The notes under the pieces were generated by a model, which worked only from the letters and a program-made list of their open reading frames with translations, was not told where the DNA came from and searched no databases. Both the position numbers and the translations under genes were made by a program. Of a stretch of 64,000 bases of DNA, positions 57,190-64,000 are shown in pieces. Each line of letters opens with the position of its first letter. The first letter of the stretch is position 1. The DNA comes from RPQJ01 sp044226195 (GTDB lineage: Bacteria; Pseudomonadota; Gammaproteobacteria; Steroidobacterales; Steroidobacteraceae): positions 1-64,000 of the forward strand of contig JBGAHO010000018.1 of NCBI GenBank assembly GCA_044226195.1, written 5' to 3'.

Positions 57190-59607
57190 ATGAAATGGCG
57201 ATCTGGTTTGCTCGCAGGCGCGCTCAGCGCGCTGATTTGCCCGCTGGCGATGACCCAGGAGACGCAAGCCGTCGGCCCGTACACGGACTTCAAGGGGACC
57301 ATCAAGCTCGACGTGCGTGACTCCACGGCCGACTGGGGTCCGTTCACGCCGAAAGCGGCACCGCAAGGTGCGCCGAACATCCTGTTCGTCCTGTACGACG
57401 ACACCGGACTTGCGGCGTGGTCACCGTACGGCGGGCGGATCCACATGCCGACCCTCGACAGACTGGCCGCGAACGGCCTGACCTACACGCAGTGGCACAC
57501 GGTGGCCCTGTGTTCGCCGACGCGGTCCACGCTCCTGACGGGGCGCAACCATACCCTGAATGGAATGGCCGCCATCACGGAGGCTTCCAACGGATTCCCG
57601 GGATCGAGCGGCCGAATCCCGCCGCAGGCCGCCACGCTGGCGCAGATTCTCCAGGACAACGGCTACAGCACCTTCTGGCTGGGCAAGAATCACAACGTGA
57701 CCGAGCAGGACATCGCAGAGGGTGGCAACCGCAAGACTTGGCCACTCGGCCAGGGATTCGAGCGGTTCTACGGTTTCCTCGGTGGTGAAACCAACCAGTG
57801 GTACCCGGACCTCGTCGAGGACAATCACTTCATCGAACCGCCCGCGACGCCGGAGCAGGGGTACCACCTGTCCAAGGACCTGGCCGACCAGGCGATCAAG
57901 ATGATCCGCAATCAGAAGGCGGCCAATCCTTCGAAACCGTGGTTCATGTTCTACAATCCCGGCGCCAATCACGCCCCGCACCATGCGCCGCAGGAATACA
58001 TCGACAAGTACAAGGGCAAGTTCGACGACGGCTACGAAGCGTACCGTACGTGGGTGCTGGCGCGCATGATCGAGAAAGGCGTGCTGCCGAAAGGCACCAA
58101 GCTGACGCCGATCAACCCGCTGCCGAACTCCCAGGCGAACCCGGCCGATGCCGTCCGGCCATGGAACACGCTCAGCGCGGACGAGAAGAAGCTGTTCTCG
58201 CACATGGCGGAGGTCTGGGCCGGGTTCTCGGAGTACACCGACGTCCAGGTCGGCCGCGTCATCGAATACCTGCAGCAGTCCGGGCAGCTCGACAACACCA
58301 TGGTTCTGTATGCCGCAGACAATGGCACCTCGGGTGAAGGCACGCCGAACGGTTCCGTCAACGAGAACAATTTCTTCAACGGCTACCCCGATGATCTTGC
58401 CGAGAACATGAAGCTGATCGACAAGCTCGGGTCACCGGATACCTACGGCCACTTTCCCACCGGATGGGCAGTCGCATTCTCGACCCCGTTCCAGATGTTC
58501 AAGCGTTACTCGCAGTTTTCCGGCGGCACCGCCGATCCGCTCGTGATTTCCTGGCCGAAGGGCATCAAGGCGCGTGGCGAGATCCGCGATCAGTACCATC
58601 ACTCGGTGGACATCGTTCCCACGATCCTCGACGTTGTCGGCCTCGAGATGCCCAAGGTCTACCACGGCGTGGAGCAGTTCCCGCTTTCCGGCATTTCGAT
58701 GAAGTACACGTTCGACGCGGCGCCGCACGCTCCAACGCAGAAGAAGCGCCAGTTCTACAGCATGCTCGGAACCCGAGGGATCTGGGAGGATGGGTGGCTG
58801 GCTTCCTCCGTGCATGCGCCGTTCACTGGCAAGGGTCACTTCGACCAGGACCAATGGGAGCTCTATCACGTCGACGCGGACCGTTCGGAATCAACGGACC
58901 TCGCGAAAAAGTACCCCGACAAGCTCGAGGCGCTGAAAAAGGCGTGGTTCGAGGAGGCCCAGGCCAACCTGGCATTGCCGGTAGACGATCGCACGCCGAC
59001 CGAAATCCTGTTGACGGAGCGTCCCTCGTCAGAGCCGACGCGTGACCGTTACGTCTATTACCCGGGCACGGCGCCGGTACCGGAAGGTGTCGCTGTCAGC
59101 GTGCGCAGTCGCTCCTACAAGATTCTCGCCAATGTCGAAATCACGGATGTCGATGCCGGCGGCGTGATCTTCGCGCACGGCTCGCGCTTTGGCGGACACT
59201 CCCTGTTCATCAAGGACCACAGGCTCTATTACGTGTACAACTTCCTTGGCCTCAAGCCCGAGCAGACGTTCGTCTCGTCCGTGGATTTGAAGCCCGGCAA
59301 GTACACGCTCGGCATGGAGTTCAACCGCACCGGCGCCGGCCCGCACAAGGAATCGCTGGGCGACATGAAGCTGTACGTGAACGACCAGGTTGTCGCGAGC
59401 GGCCCGATGAAGACCCAGCCGGCCAAGTTCACCTTGTCGGGCGACGGGCTCTGCGTCGGGTTCGACAGCGGCGACGCGGTCAGCGCCGAATACAAGACGC
59501 CGGGAACCTTCCACGGTGGAACGATCCAGGCCGTGGCCATTTCGGTGGAACCGACCGCGTATGCCGATCTTCAGCAGGAAGCCCAGAGGGCTTTGATGCG
59601 CGATTGA
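57190..59607 (+). CDS. Exported arylsulfatase, Cys-type, with extended C-terminal beta-domain
   Basis: The 805-residue protein starts at ATG 57190 with a signal peptide (LLAGALSALICPLAMTQ). The formylglycine site is C108-S-P-T-R112 in VALCSPTRSTLLTGRN, after the metal aspartates of LYDDTG (70-71). A calcium-binding sulfatase core follows (DNGTSGEGTPNGS near 378). Beyond the core, residues about 600-805 form an extra beta-rich region (DRYVYYPGTAPVPEG, YKILANVEITDVDAGG). It hydrolyses sulfate esters after formylglycine formation by the maturase at 51.7-53.1 kb. The natural substrate is unknown. It is longer than a typical 500-residue sulfatase. Confidence 0.93.
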   Translation: MKWRSGLLAGALSALICPLAMTQETQAVGPYTDFKGTIKLDVRDSTADWGPFTPKAAPQGAPNILFVLYDDTGLAAWSPYGGRIHMPTLDRLAANGLTYTQWHTVALCSPTRSTLLTGRNHTLNGMAAITEASNGFPGSSGRIPPQAATLAQILQDNGYSTFWLGKNHNVTEQDIAEGGNRKTWPLGQGFERFYGFLGGETNQWYPDLVEDNHFIEPPATPEQGYHLSKDLADQAIKMIRNQKAANPSKPWFMFYNPGANHAPHHAPQEYIDKYKGKFDDGYEAYRTWVLARMIEKGVLPKGTKLTPINPLPNSQANPADAVRPWNTLSADEKKLFSHMAEVWAGFSEYTDVQVGRVIEYLQQSGQLDNTMVLYAADNGTSGEGTPNGSVNENNFFNGYPDDLAENMKLIDKLGSPDTYGHFPTGWAVAFSTPFQMFKRYSQFSGGTADPLVISWPKGIKARGEIRDQYHHSVDIVPTILDVVGLEMPKVYHGVEQFPLSGISMKYTFDAAPHAPTQKKRQFYSMLGTRGIWEDGWLASSVHAPFTGKGHFDQDQWELYHVDADRSESTDLAKKYPDKLEALKKAWFEEAQANLALPVDDRTPTEILLTERPSSEPTRDRYVYYPGTAPVPEGVAVSVRSRSYKILANVEITDVDAGGVIFAHGSRFGGHSLFIKDHRLYYVYNFLGLKPEQTFVSSVDLKPGKYTLGMEFNRTGAGPHKESLGDMKLYVNDQVVASGPMKTQPAKFTLSGDGLCVGFDSGDAVSAEYKTPGTFHGGTIQAVAISVEPTAYADLQQEAQRALMRD

Positions 59608-59619
59608 TGGCAAGGCTCT

Positions 59620-59652
59620 CACCGGCACGTCGCTCTGAGCGTCGCGCCGGTG
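59620..59652 (+). other. Stem-loop between the two sulfatase genes
   Basis: CACCGGC (59620-59626) pairs with GCCGGTG (59646-59652), and a smaller stem (CGCTC/GAGCG) lies inside. There is no T run, so it is more likely a processing or stability element than a terminator. The remaining bases before ATG 59729 hold the ribosome site GTAGGAGCG. Confidence 0.4.
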
Positions 59653-59728
59653 GCCGTCTGGTCGCATGTCGCTGCTCGGCGGCGCGACATCTGGCCGGAT
59701 TTCAAGCAAAGAAACGTAGGAGCGAACG

Positions 59729-61417
59729 ATGAAGCAGGGACCTGAGTTATCGAGGCGCGCCTTCATGGCGAGCCTGGGCAAGCCGAAGCGCCTGTTGTCG
59801 GCGCTCGGCCTGGCGGGAGGCTTGGCGCTCGCAGTCACAGCACTGCCGCAGGAGGCGCTCGCGCAGGCATCCGCCAGGAAGCCCAACATCGTCGTCATCT
59901 TTGGTGACGACATCGGCATGTGGAACGTCGGCGCCTACACCCACGGCATGATGGGCAAGACCCCGAACATCGACAGCATCGCCAGGCAAGGGGCGCTGTT
60001 CACCGATCAGTACGCGCAACCCAGCTGCACGGCGGGCCGCGCGGCGTTCATCACCGGTCAGTTGCCGGTTCGCACCGGCATGACGACCATCGGCCTGCCC
60101 GGCTCACCGCGTGGCATCCAGAAGAGCGACCCGACGCTGGCGGAGGTGCTCAAGTCGCTCGGTTATGCCACCGCGCAGTTCGGCAAGAACCACCTGGGCG
60201 ACCGGAACGAGTTCCTGCCGACCGTGCATGGCTTCGACGAATGGTTCGGCAACCTCTACCACCTGAACGCGGAGGAAGAGCCGGAGCAGCTCGACTATCT
60301 TAAGGATCCGGAACTGAAGGCGAAATTCGCCCCGCGCGGCGTGATGCACACCTGGGCGACGACGGTCGACGATGCGGCCATTGATGCGAGGTTCGGGCGC
60401 GTCGGCAAGCAGAAGATCGAAAACACCGGGCCCCTGACGCGCACGCGCATGGAAACCTTCGACCAGGAGGTGACCGACGCGACGCTGAACTACCTGGACC
60501 GCGTCGGCAAGGGCAACAAGCCGTTCTTCGTCTGGTTCAACACGACCGCCATCCATGTCTGGTCGCATCCCCAGAACAAGTACCTGCAGCAGGCCGTCGC
60601 GGAGGGGCGCGCGGAGCAGGACGTCGTGCGCGCGAAGATGCTGGAGCACGACGCGCAGGTCGGCTCGATCCTGAAGAAGATCAAGGACCTCGGCATCGAA
60701 GACAACACGATCGTCATCTACACCACCGACAACGGCAACGAGTTGATCTTCTGGCCCGACGGCGGCTATGCGCCGTTCCGCGGCGAGAAGGGAACGACCT
60801 GGGAAGGTGGCTTCCGCGTTCCGTTACTGATCCGCTGGCCGGGCAAGATTCCGGCGGGCGAGGAGTTGAATGGCATCCAGTCCCACGAAGACCTGTTCGT
60901 CACTCTGGCCGCGGCCGCCGGACTGCCCAACCTGAAGGGCGACCTTCTGAAGGGCTACACGATGAACGGCACGTCCTACAAGGTGCATCTGGACGGTTAC
61001 AACAACCTCGACTACTGGATGGGCAAGACGGAGAAGTCGGCGCGCCGCGAGATCTTCTACTACGACGAGACCGACCTGATGGCAGTACGCGTGGACGGGT
61101 GGAAGCTGCACATCGGCGTCAAGCACAACGGCAGCTGGTTCGACGAGAAGTCGTACCCGGCCGTTCCGTACATCGTGAACCTGCTGATGGACCCGATGGA
61201 GAAGATGACGCCCGATTCGCACGAGTTCGCCTACATCGGCCAGAAGTTCTTCGCGCAGAAAATGTGGGTCGGCAGCGCCGCCGGGCCGTTCATCGCCGAG
61301 CACCTGAAGAGCCTGCAGGAGTTTCCGCCGAGCCAGGGCGCCGATACGCTCAGCATGAAGAAGGCCATCGAGAACGTCATGAAGAAGCTGGACTCCCCCA
61401 ACGCCAGCAGCAACTGA
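59729..61417 (+). CDS. Exported sulfatase, Cys-type (C-x-A-x-R variant), probable Tat substrate
   Basis: The 562-residue protein has an N-terminus with SRRAFMASLG (twin arginines, Tat-like) and a hydrophobic stretch (LSALGLAGGLALAVTALP). The metal aspartates are in IFGDDIGMW (60-61). The formylglycine site is C100-T-A-G-R104 in QPSCTAGRAAFITGQ, with alanine in place of the usual proline. The rest is a standard sulfatase core (VWFNTTAIHVWSHP, YTTDNGNELIFWPDG). Some characterised families carry the CxAxR form, and maturation by the local anSME is likely. Two hydrophobic or Arg-containing signals suggest export in folded form, as would suit a cofactor-modified protein. Confidence 0.92.
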   Translation: MKQGPELSRRAFMASLGKPKRLLSALGLAGGLALAVTALPQEALAQASARKPNIVVIFGDDIGMWNVGAYTHGMMGKTPNIDSIARQGALFTDQYAQPSCTAGRAAFITGQLPVRTGMTTIGLPGSPRGIQKSDPTLAEVLKSLGYATAQFGKNHLGDRNEFLPTVHGFDEWFGNLYHLNAEEEPEQLDYLKDPELKAKFAPRGVMHTWATTVDDAAIDARFGRVGKQKIENTGPLTRTRMETFDQEVTDATLNYLDRVGKGNKPFFVWFNTTAIHVWSHPQNKYLQQAVAEGRAEQDVVRAKMLEHDAQVGSILKKIKDLGIEDNTIVIYTTDNGNELIFWPDGGYAPFRGEKGTTWEGGFRVPLLIRWPGKIPAGEELNGIQSHEDLFVTLAAAAGLPNLKGDLLKGYTMNGTSYKVHLDGYNNLDYWMGKTEKSARREIFYYDETDLMAVRVDGWKLHIGVKHNGSWFDEKSYPAVPYIVNLLMDPMEKMTPDSHEFAYIGQKFFAQKMWVGSAAGPFIAEHLKSLQEFPPSQGADTLSMKKAIENVMKKLDSPNASSN

Positions 61418-61449
61418 GGTCGCATTGGACGTGACCTGAAGAATGACCG

Positions 61450-61477
61450 GGCCGCACCCGTCGGATCGGGTGCGGCC
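61450..61477 (+). terminator. Stem-loop after the second sulfatase gene
   Basis: GGCCGCACCCG (61450-61460) pairs with CGGGTGCGGCC (61467-61477) around TCGGAT. The stem is long, but the tail TGTGCC lacks a T tract, so termination efficiency is doubtful. Confidence 0.5.
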
Positions 61478-61497
61478 TGTGCCACGAGCGATCACCC

Positions 61498-63465
61498 ATG
61501 AAGCACACGCGCACCTCCCCGCGGGCCGACCCCGGCGAACCGGATGACTTCTCCCTGCTGTCGCTCGACGAACTGTCACGCCGCGAGTTCCTGATCGGCT
61601 CGGCGGCATTCGGTGCGGCACTGTTCGCGGGGCCGGCTCTCGCAGCGGCAGGGTCAAGGAGGACCTTCACGATCCTCCATACCAACGACATGCACTCGAA
61701 CTTCATCGGCATGGGCCCGGCCTCCGACTACACGCCGTTCAAGCCCAACGACGACCAGACGCGGGGCGGATACGCGCGCATCGCGGCCGTGCTCGCGTCG
61801 CGACGGAAGGCTCGCTCGGCGCAGGGGCCGGTGCTCGTGCTCGACGCGGGCGATTTCAGCATGGGCACCGCATTCGCGGCCGCAAGCCGCGAGATCGGTG
61901 GCGAGCTGCAGGTGATGTCGCGCATGGGGTACGACGCCACCACGTTCGGCAACCACGAATTCGATCTCGGACCGGACGGCCTCGCCCAGGCGATCACCGT
62001 CGCGAGCAAGGCCGGGCCGATTCCGGCGGTGCTCTCGACGAACTCCGACTTCACGGCCAGCGACGCGGCGCTCGATGGCCTGCGGCAACTGTCCGCGGCC
62101 GGCCTGATCCGCCGCTACCGCGTCATCGAACGGGACGGCCTGCGGTTCGGGGTCTTCGGCGTGCTCGGCAAGGAAGCGCAGTTCTACACCGGTGGCGCGG
62201 GCGCGGTGAAGTTCCTCGATCCGGTCGTCTCGGCCACCGAGGTGGTGAAGCAACTGCGCGAGGTGGAAAAGGTCGACGTCGTCATCGCCCTGAGTCACGG
62301 AGGCGTGACCAAGGACGCGGACGGGAAGTTCAGGACGGGCGACGACGTGCGCCTGGCGGAGGCCGTGCCGGGCATCGACGTTGTCATCGGCGGGCACAGC
62401 CACACCGAACTGTCGGAGCCAATCCTCGCCGGCGGACGCACGCCGGTCGTGCAGACGGGCAAGGAAGGCAAGAACGTCGGGGAGCTGGTGATCAGCCTCG
62501 ACGACCACACGCCCAGGGTCGTGTCGTATCGGCTCCATCCCATCGACGACAGCATCGCGGGCGACCGCGCCGTGGGGGACGAGATCGACCGGCTCAAGCA
62601 GGGCGTCAGTGCGGCCGTGTTCGCATCGCGCGGCTACAGCGTGGACCAGGCCCTCGCGATCGCACCTCGGGACCTGCCCAATACCTTCACGGACATCGCC
62701 GCGGGCACGCTGCTGGCCAATCTCGTCAGCGACGCGCACCGCAAGGCGACGGAAGCGGACATCGGCTTCACGGTCAACGGACTGATGCGCGCGCCGATCC
62801 TCCGCGGCAAGACCGGCGTCGTGACGGTGTATGACGTGTTCGCGGTGGCGCCTCTCGGCGCAGGAATCGTGGACAAGACGGCGGGCAGTGCGCTCGTCAC
62901 GGCGTATTTCACGGGCCAGGAACTGAAGAATATCCTCGAGTTCTTCCTGGTGGACAACCCCGCGCATCCGGGCGAGATGTTCCCGCGGGCTTCGGGCCTG
63001 CGCTGCCGCTACGACTTGACGCGTCCGAAGCTCGACGTGGTCACCTCCGTCGAACTGGGGGACCTCGACCGCGGCTACCGCACGATCGACACCACCGGCA
63101 AGGACGCGCAGCTGTACAGCTTCACGTGCCCGCTGTACGTGGGCGTGATCCTGGTGGCGATCCCGAAGTACACCAAGGGCAAGCTGACGCTGGTCCCGAA
63201 ACGCAGGGACGGCCAGCCGATGACCTCGAAGGTCGAGGCACTCGACGCGCCGAAGGAAAACTCGGGGTACCTGTTGGCGCCGCCGGGCAAGCTGGATCCG
63301 GACAGCGTCGCGACGGCCGCGGGTGCCGGGGCCCCGCGCGAGATCAAGGAATGGCAGGCGATCATGGATCACCTGCGGGACCTGCCCGCCGTCCGGAAGG
63401 GCGAGTTGCCGGTGATCCCGGTCGACGCGCGCGCGGCCGAAGTGCGTGCGATCCGGGTCGCCTGA
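61498..63465 (+). CDS. Tat-exported bifunctional metallophosphatase/5'-nucleotidase (UshA-like)
   Basis: The 655-residue protein has a Tat signal (SRREFLIGSAAFGAALFAG at residues 24-42). Metal-binding phosphoesterase motifs follow: ILHTNDMHSNF, VLDAGDFSMGT, TFGNHEFDLG and VIGGHSHTELS. A C-terminal 5'-nucleotidase domain lies at about 390-560 (FTDIAAGTLLANLVSDA). UshA-type enzymes hydrolyse nucleotides and sugar nucleotides in the periplasm, releasing phosphate. It follows the sulfatase genes with 80 bases between them and precedes a phosphate-selective-porin-like gene, suggesting a shared scavenging role. Confidence 0.92.
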   Translation: MKHTRTSPRADPGEPDDFSLLSLDELSRREFLIGSAAFGAALFAGPALAAAGSRRTFTILHTNDMHSNFIGMGPASDYTPFKPNDDQTRGGYARIAAVLASRRKARSAQGPVLVLDAGDFSMGTAFAAASREIGGELQVMSRMGYDATTFGNHEFDLGPDGLAQAITVASKAGPIPAVLSTNSDFTASDAALDGLRQLSAAGLIRRYRVIERDGLRFGVFGVLGKEAQFYTGGAGAVKFLDPVVSATEVVKQLREVEKVDVVIALSHGGVTKDADGKFRTGDDVRLAEAVPGIDVVIGGHSHTELSEPILAGGRTPVVQTGKEGKNVGELVISLDDHTPRVVSYRLHPIDDSIAGDRAVGDEIDRLKQGVSAAVFASRGYSVDQALAIAPRDLPNTFTDIAAGTLLANLVSDAHRKATEADIGFTVNGLMRAPILRGKTGVVTVYDVFAVAPLGAGIVDKTAGSALVTAYFTGQELKNILEFFLVDNPAHPGEMFPRASGLRCRYDLTRPKLDVVTSVELGDLDRGYRTIDTTGKDAQLYSFTCPLYVGVILVAIPKYTKGKLTLVPKRRDGQPMTSKVEALDAPKENSGYLLAPPGKLDPDSVATAAGAGAPREIKEWQAIMDHLRDLPAVRKGELPVIPVDARAAEVRAIRVA

Positions 63466-63474
63466 AGAGCGGCG

Positions 63475-64000
63475 ATGGCCCTGTGTCGTCCATCAACCCG
63501 CTCGAAGGCCGCCGACCCTGGCACAGCCTCGTACGTCGTGCGGGCCTCGAGCGCGATCGCCGCCTGCCTGCTGGCCGGCGCGGCCTGTGCCCAGTCGGTC
63601 GAGTCCGACGTGACGCCGGAGTCTGCAACGCTCGTCAAGGACGCCGGGCACTACGTGGCGCCGGACATCAGCGATCGCTCGCTGCAGAAGCTGAACGCCC
63701 AGTCCTCGCACGACCGGTTCTCGATCAAGTTCGGCCTGGCGCTGCTGCCGGCCGACTACACGTCGTTCAGGCAGGACGCCAACAGCAAGGCGCAGGTCGG
63801 CAACCAGCAGGACGAGTTCGAGGCGCGCTCGCTGCGCCTGATGATCCGCGGCTACTTCGAACTGGGCCGCCGGTGGAATTACTTCGGCAGCTATGAATAC
63901 AAGGGCTTCGACAAGAATCCCGGCGATCCCTACTGGTCGGTCACCGATGCGAACATCTCGACGCTCCTGGGCCCGAAGCTCGGCACGCTGACCATCGGCA
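63475..64000 (+). CDS. OprO/OprP-like phosphate-selective porin (N-terminal part, runs off window)
   Basis: The frame opens at ATG 63475, nine bases after the nucleotidase stop, and is still open at 64000, giving 175 codons. It starts MALCRPSTRSKAADPG with a hydrophobic signal segment (SSAIAACLLAGAACAQ). Barrel-like strands follow (FSIKFGLALLPADYTSF, LRLMIRGYFELGRRWNYFGS, GPKLGTLTIG) that match OprO/OprP porins. These let phosphate and polyphosphate cross the outer membrane. The rest of the gene is outside the window. It fits the neighbouring phosphatase. Confidence 0.85.
   Translation, partial: MALCRPSTRSKAADPGTASYVVRASSAIAACLLAGAACAQSVESDVTPESATLVKDAGHYVAPDISDRSLQKLNAQSSHDRFSIKFGLALLPADYTSFRQDANSKAQVGNQQDEFEARSLRLMIRGYFELGRRWNYFGSYEYKGFDKNPGDPYWSVTDANISTLLGPKLGTLTIG

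Noticed and set aside
1..64000. tRNA, rRNA, CRISPR array, transposase or prophage genes
   Set aside because: None was recognised on either strand; the gene content is continuous and of uniform composition apart from the short gaps noted.

Overview
This is a very GC-rich, gene-dense bacterial chromosome segment. About 55 protein genes are read from it, many joined by ATGA or GTGA start-stop overlaps, with no rRNA, tRNA, CRISPR array or intact insertion sequence seen. The gene set points to a gammaproteobacterium: a YheU-family gene, cysJIH followed by a fused cysG, a class I cyclic-di-GMP (GEMM) riboswitch, TonB-dependent receptors, and fatty-acid-type CoA genes. An environmental lineage near Steroidobacterales or Nevskiales would fit, but that placement is inference.

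Region 1 (1-12.1 kb). A methyltransferase and apbE are followed by a cyclic-di-GMP class I aptamer. Directly behind it is a nine-gene operon: a TlpA-like thioredoxin, a secreted coiled-coil protein, two large TPR proteins, a small secreted protein, an ExbB/TolQ channel, two ExbD proteins and a TonB-like protein ending in an AgmX/PglI-type domain. I read it as a proton-driven trans-envelope machine related to the core of the Glt/Agl apparatus and switched by cyclic-di-GMP. It is the most interesting system in the window.

Region 2 (12.1-31.9 kb). cysJ-cysI-cysH-cysG make sulfide and siroheme. Then come a DctA-type carrier, a TonB-dependent receptor coupled to an alpha/beta hydrolase, a MarC protein, a methylated-amine pair (DMGDH-like flavoprotein plus non-pyrrolysine MttB-family protein), an SRPBCC protein, a SYLF protein, and an amidase with a DUF4089/AtzG-like partner.

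Region 3 (31.9-42.5 kb). An operon of MaoC, acyl-CoA dehydrogenase and two class III CoA-transferases is divergent from a GntR/UTRA regulator. A perfect 16-bp palindrome lies over the predicted -35 of the operon. A related site with an identical 11-bp block sits just inside the predicted transcript of the large TonB-dependent receptor (36.9-39.5 kb), suggesting one regulon for uptake and catabolism. PEP carboxylase follows.

Region 4 (42.6-51.7 kb). Housekeeping and small genes: a histone H1-like protein, Nudix, OsmC, epimerase, YqhA, membrane proteins, methyltransferase, GNAT, DUF2845, aldo/keto reductase, YheU and HdeD.

Region 5 (51.7-64 kb). A radical-SAM sulfatase maturase, a DUF202 protein, a decayed gene remnant, a sensor kinase with a periplasmic solute-binding-like domain, two response regulators, two Cys-type sulfatases, a Tat-exported 5'-nucleotidase-family enzyme and the start of an OprO/OprP-like porin. 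This looks like a regulated sulfate-ester and phosphate-ester scavenging locus, cut by the window end.
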